Positions 1-6,596 of a stretch of DNA of 31,263 bases are shown piece after piece. The notes under the pieces are model-generated. The model was given only the letters and a program-made list of their open reading frames with translations, did no database searches and had not been told where the DNA came from. The stretch comes from an uncultured Mycoplasmatota bacterium (GTDB lineage Bacteria > Bacillota_I > Bacilli_A > RF39 > UBA660). The translations under genes were made by a program, and so were the position numbers. The stretch is taken from NCBI GenBank assembly GCA_900557185.1, contig USRP01000010.1:1-31263 (forward strand). The letters run 5' to 3'. Numbering within the stretch: the stretch's first letter is position 1; each line of letters starts with the position of its first letter.

Positions 1-371
1 TCATAGGATTCTGATATGACTCATTTTTATTAATTAAAAATAGTGTCAGTAATTACTCACCAACACTATTTATTATAGAACCACGAAATAAAAAACGTGT
101 AGATTTTTTAAAATAAAGGGTAATATATTTTTAATAGAATTTGCTAAGAAATAGATGATTTGATAAATGCTATTATAATATGATTAAAATGATTTAAGAT
201 TTAGTTTATAAAACTATAATCGATTATAGAATTAATTAAGCTTTCAATAGTATTTTTTTAGAAGTAAAAAGAATGTATATCATTAGAATGAATTTACACA
301 GTTAAATTTACACGTTCTTGACTTTGAGTATGGTGGATGTTAAAATGAGTTAGAATAGAGGAGGTATAAAG
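1..371. other. AT-rich intergenic region upstream of the pilin gene
   Basis: I see no gene here on either strand. Visible structure is an inverted repeat (AAATAGTGT at 38-46 with ACACTATTT at 63-71), a perfect 16-bp palindrome CTATAATCGATTATAG at 214-229, and the promoter of the downstream pilin gene at 318-346. The stretch may include the degraded end of a gene lying outside the window, but nothing recognisable remains. Confidence 0.6.
318..346 (+). promoter_or_regulatory. Sigma-A-type promoter of the pilin/DGR-target gene
   Basis: A -35 box TTGACT (318-323) and a -10 box TAAAAT (341-346) are separated by exactly 17 bp. The start codon lies 26 bp downstream, with a strong ribosome binding site AGAGGAGGT at 357-365. 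This is one of the best housekeeping-type promoters in the window and suggests the gene is expressed in vegetative cells. Confidence 0.7.
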
Positions 372-1514
372 ATGAAAAGTAAAGGATTTACATTAATTGA
401 ACTATTAGCAGTTATTGTCATACTAGCAGTGATTGCATTAATTGCAACCCCACTTATTATGGGAACAATTACAAAAGCGAAAAGAAATTCAATGAAAGAT
501 ACGGCATATGGAATCTTAAAAGCAGGAGAACAATATGCGGGGGAAAAGTTATTGCTAGCAGAAAATAACTATGCAGGAGAAACAATTACATTACCAAACC
601 AAGATAAAATCAAATATAAAGGTGGAGAAGGAACAAGTGGAGAACTAAAAATTACAAAAGATGGAGATTTAGCAATTCAAATCCATAATAATCAATTTTG
701 TGCGATCAAAAACTTTGGAGAAGACGAGGTAACAGTAACAAACTATGATGATGAAACATGTAAATTGAATGATACCCCTGAATCAGTATCTTTTGCAACA
801 GATTCATGGGAAACAATCGTAGCAAATGTTAGAAGAAATCCAAGTGTTTATCCTGTAGGAGATGAAAAAGAAGTAACGTTAACAGGAGAATATGCTGGAA
901 CTTATACAGTAAGAGTAGCAAATAATACAACCCCAGCAGAATGTAATGGGAATGGATTTTCACAGACGGCATGTGGATTTGTAGTAGAGTTTAAAGATAT
1001 TATTACGTACGAAAAAATAAATTCTTCAGCGACTAATAAAGATGGATGGCCCGGGAGTGAACTATATCAAAAATTAAATCCCAAAAATGGAGATACAACC
1101 AATAGTGTAATTTATAATGCTCTACCAGAAGATTTAAAACAAGTAATTGTAGATACTAAAGTAATATCAAGTCATGGATCAAAGGATTCTACTAATTTCA
1201 CCTCAATAGATAAATTATATTTATTAGCAACCAAAGAAATATGGGGAAAAGATGGAACATCACATACTATAAACTATGATACTTCGGATAATCAAACAAG
1301 ACAACTAGATTATTATAAAAGCATTGGTATAACAACCAATAATTATAGTGGTGCAATTAAGCAATATCAATTATCAAGCGAACATCATTGGTGGACGCGC
1401 TCGGCCGCTTCTTACGATAGTAGAGGTTTCTACACTGTGAGTTCGTATGGTGATTGGAGTAGCCTTTATGCGAACTCTCCCAGTGGTGTAGCGCCAGCTT
1501 TCCGAATAGGATAG
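372..1514 (+). CDS. Type IV pilin-like protein with a C-terminal DUF6273 / lectin-like domain ending in a DGR-type variable region
   Basis: This 380-aa protein starts with a class III prepilin leader: MKSKG then FTLIELLAVIVILAVIALIA, with cleavage expected after Gly5 and the conserved Glu five residues into the mature protein. Residues about 6-30 form the hydrophobic pilin helix. A pilin body with a Cys pair follows to about residue 133. Residues about 134-380 resemble DUF6273 proteins (SWETI near the start, a DGW..SEL..KLN stretch, then LYLLATKEIWG) and finish with WWTRSA and GVAPAFRIG, the ending typical of C-type-lectin-fold proteins diversified by retroelements. In the 26 codons between these motifs (1410-1487), 21 end in T or C and are rich in Ser, Tyr, Gly and Asp, as expected when AAY template codons are mutated at A. 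Likely role: a surface-exposed pilus-tip or minor pilin adhesin with a diversifiable binding face. The pilin call is firm; DGR targeting is inferred because no template repeat or reverse transcriptase is in view. Confidence 0.85.
   Translation: MKSKGFTLIELLAVIVILAVIALIATPLIMGTITKAKRNSMKDTAYGILKAGEQYAGEKLLLAENNYAGETITLPNQDKIKYKGGEGTSGELKITKDGDLAIQIHNNQFCAIKNFGEDEVTVTNYDDETCKLNDTPESVSFATDSWETIVANVRRNPSVYPVGDEKEVTLTGEYAGTYTVRVANNTTPAECNGNGFSQTACGFVVEFKDIITYEKINSSATNKDGWPGSELYQKLNPKNGDTTNSVIYNALPEDLKQVIVDTKVISSHGSKDSTNFTSIDKLYLLATKEIWGKDGTSHTINYDTSDNQTRQLDYYKSIGITTNNYSGAIKQYQLSSEHHWWTRSAASYDSRGFYTVSSYGDWSSLYANSPSGVAPAFRIG
1392..1511 (+). other. Putative DGR variable region (VR) with initiation-of-mutagenic-homing-like 3' end
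   Basis: The 3' end of the pilin gene is much richer in GC than its surroundings. Its constant-looking edges (TGGACGCGCTCGGCCGCT at the 5' side, GCGCCAGCTTTCCGAATAGG at the 3' side) bracket codons dominated by NNT/NNC. This matches a VR whose template carried AAT/AAC codons, with the final invariant GC-richer block acting as the homing (IMH) segment. No matching template repeat is visible elsewhere in the window, so the boundaries are approximate. Confidence 0.6.
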
Positions 1515-1581
1515 CCGGCCGCAAACATTCGTACCGTAGCTCCGAACGGAAGAGAGGACGAAGGAGAATGTTAAGGAAACA

Positions 1582-1615
1582 TCTCAGAAGTTCTCTATTT
1601 AGAGAACTTATGAGA
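1582..1615 (+). repeat. Hairpin downstream of the VR, DGR cruciform candidate
   Basis: A perfect 9-bp stem AAGTTCTCT / AGAGAACTT with a 4-nt loop ATTT (1588-1609) is extended, across one mismatch, by a further 5 bp (TCTCA / TGAGA). No T-run follows, so it is not a typical terminator. DGR target genes such as that of Bordetella phage BPP-1 have a short-stem, 4-nt-loop hairpin just after the VR that promotes homing. Here it sits about 75 bp beyond the stop codon, farther than in BPP-1. The intervening 1515-1580 also contains inverted repeats (AACATTC/GAATGTT). Confidence 0.5.
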
Positions 1616-1639
1616 AAATAAAAATATAGGAGGAAAAGT

Positions 1640-1924
1640 ATGTCAGTACCAAAATTTAAAAGAAGGCCAAGTGGGCTTGATTATGTAGATAATGCTTTTG
1701 AATTACAGAAAGATATTATGAATTTAGCATCAAAGTTATCGGCTAGATGGGCAAGAATTTATCAACAACCAATTGATAGACTTGCTTGTTTACAAGCGGA
1801 TCTTATCAATATGGCAAATGGAATTACTCCACAAAAAGCGGAAGATTTTATTACAAGAAGATGGCTTATTATGATGTCTAGAGCTAGTTGTACAATTGTA
1901 AATGATGTGAGACAAAATTTATAA
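1640..1924 (+). CDS. Avd-like DGR accessory protein (four-helix-bundle type), C-terminus altered by IS insertion
   Basis: The 94-aa product begins MSVPKFKRRPSGLDYVDNA, like the short basic 'MSVPK.KR' N-termini of four-helix-bundle Avd accessory proteins of Firmicutes DGRs, which bind the reverse transcriptase and template RNA. Amphipathic helices are predicted at about 12-34, 37-60 and 65-90. The spacing of Leu, Ala and Ile fits three of the four helices, and the last is missing. A clear AGGAGG (1628-1633) supports the start. The last eight codons lie in the terminal repeat of the adjacent IS, so the natural C-terminus has been replaced. If the IS were removed along a putative TACAAT duplication, the frame would still stop after one more codon, so a deletion may have accompanied insertion. 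Position directly after a VR gene is the classic target-avd order. Function is probably impaired. Confidence 0.6.
   Translation: MSVPKFKRRPSGLDYVDNAFELQKDIMNLASKLSARWARIYQQPIDRLACLQADLINMANGITPQKAEDFITRRWLIMMSRASCTIVNDVRQNL
1897..1914 (+). repeat. Left terminal inverted repeat of the IS
   Basis: TGTAAATGATGTGAGACA pairs with the reverse complement of 2985-3005 over the shared core GATGTGAGACA. It supplies the last sense codons and the stop of the avd-like gene. Confidence 0.55.
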
Positions 1925-1959
1925 AAATAAAAAAGCAATATGATATAGTTATTTTGTAA

Positions 1960-2904
1960 TTATTGAATATTGTTTTTTTCTATAATTTGTTGTCTCATTT
2001 GTAAAGGAGTAAGCCAATTAAGAACTTGCATAGGAATATTATTAGAACGTTTTAAATAGTTCTTCATTTGTTGTAGTAAATCATCGTAAGAATAAAATCT
2101 AAGGTAAGAATAAAATCTTTGTTGATCATTTCTATGGCTTCTTTCCACCTTACCATTGTGTCTAGGTGTTCTAGGTTTAATCAGTTTATGAGAAATATTC
2201 AAATCGTTTAAAAGAGTATCTAGAGGGTGAGTTTTATCTGTTTTCATGGTGTAAGTAAATTCTTGACCGTTGTCAGTTTGTATAATTTCTGGTTTATAAC
2301 CAAAATAAACAATCGCTCTTTTAACAAAATCAATTGTAGAATAAGAAGACTGTTCTTTATATGGATAGATAAATCTTTCACGTGATGCTTCATCAATCAC
2401 TGTATATTGATAAAACTTATCAGGCATTTCACCAACATAACATTGTTTTGGAATCACTTTAACATCCATTTGCCATTTTATACCAATATTAGTAGGAGTA
2501 TCATACTTTTTTGGAACATATTTACAATGGTGTTGAGTATTTACTTTATATTTTAATTTTCTAACAATTCTAAATAACGAACAAGCATGTCTAGAATAAC
2601 CTTTTTCAGTTCTTAATTTACCATATAATTCACAAAGAGAAATATGAGGATTTCTTCTAATATAATTTTTAATCCAAGTAAGCTCTTCTTGAGTATGAAA
2701 GTTAGGATGAGGAGTAAGAGGTCTATGAGATTTATCTATTAAAGATTCTTTGGTACCATCATATTTTTTGTTCCAACGCATAAGAGAAGCTTTAGAACAT
2801 TTATATCTTCTACATACAAAAGAAATAGGATTGCCATTTCTATATAATAAAACAGCATAATATTTAGTCTTTAAACTGTGTGGATAATGTGATATACTTG
2901 TCAT
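1960..2904 (-). CDS. IS481-like DDE transposase
   Basis: This 314-aa protein has an N-terminal helix-turn-helix region (about 10-45, including FVCRRYKCSKASLMRWNKKY) and a second winged-helix-like part to about 125. An integrase-type catalytic core follows with Asp147 (WQMDVKV), Asp211 (IIQTDNGQEF) and Glu254 (RHNGKVERSHR), the DDE triad of the rve superfamily. The arrangement NGK.ERSHR is typical of IS481-type transposases. A good ribosome binding site AAAGGA precedes the start on the minus strand. All three catalytic residues are present and no frameshift is seen, so the element is probably still competent to move. Transcription is opposite to the flanking pilin genes. Confidence 0.9.
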   Translation of the reverse strand: MTSISHYPHSLKTKYYAVLLYRNGNPISFVCRRYKCSKASLMRWNKKYDGTKESLIDKSHRPLTPHPNFHTQEELTWIKNYIRRNPHISLCELYGKLRTEKGYSRHACSLFRIVRKLKYKVNTQHHCKYVPKKYDTPTNIGIKWQMDVKVIPKQCYVGEMPDKFYQYTVIDEASRERFIYPYKEQSSYSTIDFVKRAIVYFGYKPEIIQTDNGQEFTYTMKTDKTHPLDTLLNDLNISHKLIKPRTPRHNGKVERSHRNDQQRFYSYLRFYSYDDLLQQMKNYLKRSNNIPMQVLNWLTPLQMRQQIIEKNNIQ

Positions 2905-3020
2905 AGCAATAAGTCCTTTCTAATAAAAATGTTTTATTGATAATTACATTTTACTAGACTTATTGCTTTTTTACTATATATAAATGTCTCACATCAATTG
3001 TAACACTACAATAAGATAAA

Positions 3021-3044
3021 GGTGTATTTGAAATACATCTTTTT
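3021..3044 (+). terminator. Rho-independent terminator between the IS and the second pilin
   Basis: An 8-bp stem (GGTGTATT / AATACATC with one G-U pair) with a 3-nt loop is followed by TTTTT. It lies just outside the IS right end, so it probably ended the transcription unit that the IS interrupted. Confidence 0.55.
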
Positions 3045-3087
3045 ATAATAGAAAAAGTATGCTACAATAATAATAGAGGATGATGAT

Positions 3088-3471
3088 ATGAAAAAGAATG
3101 GTTTTACATTAATTGAGTTATTAGCAGTCATTTTAATTATTGGTGTAATTGCTTTAATATCTACACCATTGGTTATGGATCAAATTGAGAAATCAAAAAA
3201 AGAAACACTTCGTGATTCTATTAAGGGAATGGTAAATGCAATTCGATATTATCAAACAGAAAATGAAATATTTGATGGTGGTACATATACAGTAAATGGA
3301 AGTCAATTAAAGCATGGAAGTGATGTGATAGATGTGGATGGTTCTATTTTAGGAAGTGGTACTATCACAATGAATGAAAAAGATGAAGCGACTGTAAAAA
3401 TTCAATATCAGCAATATTGTGCAACTGGTAATTCTGAGAATTTAAAGGTAGAGACAAAAGAGTGTAATTAA
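3088..3471 (+). CDS. Type IV pilin-like protein, short form
   Basis: The 127-aa protein carries a class III prepilin signal (MKKNG then FTLIELLAVILIIGVIALIS; Glu at mature position 5) and a hydrophobic helix to about residue 30. Its body ends in IQYQQYCAT and a final Cys (KECN). The same pattern, a glycine-rich strand region, then I...QYCA, then a closing Cys, is found at about residues 60-133 of the longer pilin at 372, so the two are paralogues. This one lacks the DUF6273/VR extension. A likely sigma-A -10 TACAAT (3063-3068) and ribosome binding site AGAGGATGATG precede it. It is probably processed by a prepilin peptidase and displayed in a pilus or pseudopilus; assembly genes are not in the window. 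Confidence 0.85.
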   Translation: MKKNGFTLIELLAVILIIGVIALISTPLVMDQIEKSKKETLRDSIKGMVNAIRYYQTENEIFDGGTYTVNGSQLKHGSDVIDVDGSILGSGTITMNEKDEATVKIQYQQYCATGNSENLKVETKECN

Positions 3472-3505
3472 AAACCTACTTCCAAAAGAAATAGGTTTTT
3501 TGTAT
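3471..3505. terminator. Bidirectional terminator between converging genes
   Basis: AAAACCTA (3471-3478) pairs with TAGGTTTT (3492-3499), with T-runs on both strands. It can end the pilin gene from the left and the Tyr-rich gene from the right. Confidence 0.75.
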
Positions 3506-3512
3506 ATCTTAT

Positions 3513-3740
3513 TTAATATGGTCTATAATAGTAATATGGTGGGTAGTAATAATTATTATAATAATATGGACGAGGTTGAAATACAGGGGCAAGTAATCCT
3601 CCTGTAATGCCTCCTAAAATAAATGGTCCTAAGAAACCAAAACGATCATCGTTTGGTCTTGGTGGTCGATATCCATTCATTGTATTTGCAAATCTTTGAT
3701 TACCCATATTGGTATAAATTTGATAAGGCTGATAATTCAT
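3513..3740 (-). CDS. Small tyrosine/proline-rich protein with a glycine-rich hydrophobic core
   Basis: The 75-aa protein has three parts. A polar N-terminus (MNYQPYQIYTNMGNQRF...) is followed by a Gly-rich hydrophobic stretch at about residues 34-53 (GFLGPFILGGITGGLLAP) and a tail at 57-75 that is more than half Tyr, with Pro, Arg and Asn. A ribosome binding site AAGGGGG upstream of the ATG is excellent, so the gene is real despite its size. Tyr-rich tails with a short glycine-zipper core occur in spore-coat and surface-layer small proteins of Firmicutes, where Tyr can be oxidatively cross-linked. Given the spore genes nearby, a coat or envelope role is possible but is inference. I do not recognise a named family. 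Confidence 0.75.
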   Translation of the reverse strand: MNYQPYQIYTNMGNQRFANTMNGYRPPRPNDDRFGFLGPFILGGITGGLLAPVFQPRPYYYNNYYYPPYYYYRPY

Positions 3741-3789
3741 AAAATTCCCCCTTCAAAGATATTATATGAAAAGAAAAGAGTGATGACAC

Positions 3790-4890
3790 ATGAAAGAAAA
3801 AATAGAAATACTAAGTAATACAATTGTAACTTATTCATTAAAAGTGAAAGAAAATGATCGTGTTTTAATTGAAAGTGCATATGAAGCAAAGCCTTTATTA
3901 GTACAGTTAATTAAAGATATTTCTAAAGTAGGGGGAATTCCCTTTGTAAGATTAACAGATAGTATGATGGAAGGGTTACAAAATGAATTAGCAACCCTTT
4001 CTCGTATTCCAGAAATGAAAGCACAAGCTCAATATGATATCGATCATTTTGATTGTTTTATTCGTATTCGTTATTTAGATAATGAGTATAATTCTAAAAA
4101 GATAAAACCAGAATTTAGAAAAGCATTGGGAGATGCAACGAAAGAAATTCATAGTATTCGTATTAATGAAAGAAGATGGACTCTATTAAATTATCCCTCT
4201 GATTTAGATGCTTTTAAAGCACGTATGACAAGTGATGATTTTAAAAAGTATGCGATGGATGTGATGACAATCGATTATGAAAAGATGTCTAATCTCATTC
4301 AACCATTAAAAGAATTAATGGAAAAAACTGATAAAGTTCGTATTGTTGGACCGAATACAGATATTTCATTTTCGATTAAGGGAATTCCTGCGATTCCATG
4401 TTGTGGAACTGCTAATATTCCGGATGGAGAATGTTATACAGCGCCAGTGAGAGATAGTGTTAATGGTACTATTACTTATAATACCCCATGTCCATACCAA
4501 GGTAATATTTACCACAATGTCTCATTAACATTTGAACAAGGAAAAATTGTCAAAGCAACATGTGATGAAGATAATGAACGATTAAATGAAATATTTGATA
4601 CAGATGAAGGGGCTCGTTATGTAGGAGAATTCTCATTTGGACTGAATCCAAAAATTAAAGAACCAATGGGAGATATCTTATACGATGAGAAAATTATCGG
4701 TAGTATCCATTTTACACCAGGTAGTGCTTATCAAGATGCATTTAATGGTAATAAAAGTTCTATTCACTGGGATATGGTTTTAATTCAAAGACCAGAATAC
4801 GGTGGAGGAGAAATATATTTTGACGATGTCTTAATTAGAAAAGATGGTAAATTTTTACTAGATGAATTAAAACCTTTAAACTACGAATAA
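3790..4890 (+). CDS. M29 family aminopeptidase (AmpS/thermophilic aminopeptidase type)
   Basis: At 366 aa the protein is slightly shorter than typical M29 enzymes (about 400-410). The C-terminal catalytic domain carries the family's metal ligands and catalytic residues: Glu214 (NIPDGE), Glu280 (GEFSFGLNP), His307 (GSIHF), His326 and Asp328 (SSIHWDM). The N-terminal region (1-190) matches the family's alpha/beta domain (DRVLIES, VGGIPFVR). It is a cytosolic dinuclear-metal exopeptidase that removes N-terminal residues from peptides, feeding peptide turnover. It stands alone, with a terminator directly downstream. Confidence 0.9.
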   Translation: MKEKIEILSNTIVTYSLKVKENDRVLIESAYEAKPLLVQLIKDISKVGGIPFVRLTDSMMEGLQNELATLSRIPEMKAQAQYDIDHFDCFIRIRYLDNEYNSKKIKPEFRKALGDATKEIHSIRINERRWTLLNYPSDLDAFKARMTSDDFKKYAMDVMTIDYEKMSNLIQPLKELMEKTDKVRIVGPNTDISFSIKGIPAIPCCGTANIPDGECYTAPVRDSVNGTITYNTPCPYQGNIYHNVSLTFEQGKIVKATCDEDNERLNEIFDTDEGARYVGEFSFGLNPKIKEPMGDILYDEKIIGSIHFTPGSAYQDAFNGNKSSIHWDMVLIQRPEYGGGEIYFDDVLIRKDGKFLLDELKPLNYE

Positions 4891-4913
4891 AAGTATCACG
4901 AGATACTTTTTTT
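4889..4913 (+). terminator. Terminator of the M29 aminopeptidase gene
   Basis: AAAGTATC / GATACTTT stem with a 4-nt loop and a run of seven T immediately after the stop codon. Confidence 0.85.
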
Positions 4914-4970
4914 GTTGACTTAGAAATTCTAAAACAATTTTTTATGCATACATTAAATTGGGAGGTTGTT

Positions 4971-5816
4971 ATGAAACGATTCTTTGAAATTCTAGGTTTT
5001 TTAAGTCTAGTTTGCTTCAGCTTTTTTTATACAGAAAAAACGATTGATGTCGTAAAAGAAGTAGATGATATTATGATTACCCTAAAAGAACAAGCACCTA
5101 AATATCAAGTAAAAGCAGAAAACGCCAAAATAGATGGTAAATTTATGACACCTGGAATCTCTGGGAAAATAGTGAATTTACAAAAAAGCTATGAAGAAAT
5201 GAAACACTATGGAAAGTTTCACCCCAATTTACTGGTATATGATAAAGTATCTCCAGAAATTAGTATTAAAAATAGATACGATAAATATATTCAGACTGGG
5301 AATCCTAAAAAAAGACAAGTTAGTTTTCTTTTTATTGTAGATGAAAAAGGGAATCCTAGTCCGATTATTGAAATATTAAAAGAAAAAAAAGTAACTGGTA
5401 CTTTTTTTATAGATGGTAGTTGGCTTGAAAAAAATCAGAATGAGTTAGTTTCTTTGATAGAGGGAAAATTTACAGTAGGAAATTATAGTTATCGAGGAGA
5501 TTATGGTCATGAATCTTTTGTATGGATTGATACAATTATCAAAAGAGTAGGTGGTCAAAAACAAAGTTATTGTCTAGTAGAAAAAGAAAATAAAAAAGCA
5601 CTAAGTACTTGTAAATTACAAAAAGATTATACGATTTATCCAAATATTATAATGAAAGAGAATCCCTATTCAGAACTAACAGAACAAGTAGAAAGTGGTA
5701 GTATTATTTTAATGCGTTTGGATGCTCAAGTAAAAAAAGAGTTACCACTGATGATTACATATTTAAAACAGAAAGGATATGAAATTGTAAATCTAGAACA
5801 ATTGTTAGAAGAATAA
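4971..5816 (+). CDS. Membrane-anchored polysaccharide-deacetylase-like protein lacking the catalytic motifs
   Basis: The start at 4971 is preferred over an in-frame ATG at 4944 because GGGAGG lies 5 bp upstream of it. The product is 281 aa with an N-terminal membrane helix (residues about 5-21, FEILGFLSLVCFSFFY). From about residue 115 it follows the NodB fold: a VSFLFIVDEKGNPSP strand and an IIEILKEKKVTGTFFIDGSWLEK segment that is the family's 'ATFF' strand. The metal-binding Asp-Asp and HxxxH residues are gone (SFLFIVDEKG in place of TFDDG; NYSYRGDYGHE in place of the His motif). It is probably catalytically dead and may bind glycan or regulate an active deacetylase. It is monocistronic, with a convergent gene downstream. 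Confidence 0.7.
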   Translation: MKRFFEILGFLSLVCFSFFYTEKTIDVVKEVDDIMITLKEQAPKYQVKAENAKIDGKFMTPGISGKIVNLQKSYEEMKHYGKFHPNLLVYDKVSPEISIKNRYDKYIQTGNPKKRQVSFLFIVDEKGNPSPIIEILKEKKVTGTFFIDGSWLEKNQNELVSLIEGKFTVGNYSYRGDYGHESFVWIDTIIKRVGGQKQSYCLVEKENKKALSTCKLQKDYTIYPNIIMKENPYSELTEQVESGSIILMRLDAQVKKELPLMITYLKQKGYEIVNLEQLLEE

Positions 5817-5841
5817 AAGACGTTTCTAAGAACGACTTTTT
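5816..5841. terminator. Convergent terminator between the deacetylase-like gene and the SpoIIID-like gene
   Basis: AAAGACGTT (5816-5824) pairs with AACGACTTT (5831-5839) with one mismatch, followed by T. It overlaps the last codons of the minus-strand gene. Confidence 0.55.
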
Positions 5842-6509
5842 GAATGGAATTGATGTCTCTTTTTTATTTCTTCAATTGCTGGATAAATATTAGGAAATTT
5901 ATGTTCAAAATTTTTTAATATGACTGCTCTAGAATAATGGTAATCACGTTCTAATTGGTGTAATGATTCATGTTGAAAATAGTCATCTAACATTGTTTGT
6001 AAAATATCAACTGGAATAATAATCGGAGGATTTGAATGAATATATAATTGATTTTTTACATTCTCATATAGGATTGATCCATTTTCTAATTCCTTGATTC
6101 TTTCAATTTGTTGATCTAAGACATCAATCGAGATATGACTCTTTCCGGAAATGTGATTTTGTTCAAAAAACAATGGTAAAGATTGTATCACTTGGTACTT
6201 TGTCTTTCCACATAAAATCTCTTTGGCAATAAAGTAAAGAACGTTATCAGGAAAGACTACTTTCTCACTACGGTGTTGTTCTATGACAATTTTTACTCCA
6301 ATATATAATCCTTGTAATGATTTATCAGCTAAGACATATTTTACAAAACGAGTTGTGACATCTTTACGAATATTTTCAGGATTGGTTTGAAAATGTTTTG
6401 CCGTTTTGTGACAACTAGCTTGATTGACAATCATATATCTTGCTTCTTGAATAATTCTATCGCGAATACGTAATTGATTTTTTGTAAAGTTTGTTTGTTT
6501 CTCTTTCAT
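5826..6509 (-). CDS. SpoIIID-like helix-turn-helix transcription regulator with extra C-terminal HTH
   Basis: The 227-aa protein has at residues about 14-55 the SpoIIID pattern: R..IIQEARYMIVNQAS, then a CHKTAKHFQTNPENIRKDVTTRF recognition segment comparable to the TVR.IAKEFGVSKSTVHKDLTERL region of Bacillus SpoIIID. A stretch like SpoIIID's VKEILDYHK follows (VKIVIEQHRSEK, about 72-83). A second HTH-like unit sits near the C-terminus (about 167-215, LDDYFQHESLHQLERDYHYSRAVILKNFEHKF). SpoIIID itself is only about 90 aa, so this is an enlarged relative. A clear AAAGGAATT ribosome binding site precedes the ATG. Likely a DNA-binding regulator, perhaps in mother-cell gene control; the sporulation role is inferred from family and neighbours. 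Confidence 0.6.
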   Translation of the reverse strand: MKEKQTNFTKNQLRIRDRIIQEARYMIVNQASCHKTAKHFQTNPENIRKDVTTRFVKYVLADKSLQGLYIGVKIVIEQHRSEKVVFPDNVLYFIAKEILCGKTKYQVIQSLPLFFEQNHISGKSHISIDVLDQQIERIKELENGSILYENVKNQLYIHSNPPIIIPVDILQTMLDDYFQHESLHQLERDYHYSRAVILKNFEHKFPNIYPAIEEIKKRHQFHSKSRS

Positions 6510-6596
6510 AATAATTCCTTTCGATAAATAGGTATTATACTAGAAAAAGGATTATCAAGCAAATTCTTTGTGTTATAATAAACATGGTGATGGGAT

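Larger units (their letters stand above)
1897..3006 (-). mobile_element. IS481-like insertion sequence of about 1.1 kb
   Basis: One DDE transposase gene is bracketed by imperfect terminal inverted repeats. The left end (1897-1914) and the reverse complement of the right end (2985-3005) share GATGTGAGACA and weaker similarity outside it, with further similarity inside (TAAAAAAGCAATA on both sides). The right end reads TGTTACAATTG outward-in, the TG-starting form common in IS481/IS3-related elements. The hexamer TACAAT flanks the element (1891-1896 and 3007-3012) and may be the target duplication. Left and right repeats differ by a small indel, so the exact ends are uncertain by several bases. 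It lies in the 3' end of the avd-like gene. Confidence 0.65.

Noticed and set aside
1515..1580. Possible partial template repeat for the DGR, because CGGCCGC recurs
   Set aside because: Similarity to the VR ends after about 8 bases, and the sequence does not follow the A-mutation pattern of a template.
4944..4970. Upstream ATG for the deacetylase-like gene
   Set aside because: GGGAGG lies after it and directly before the ATG at 4971, so the latter is the likely start.
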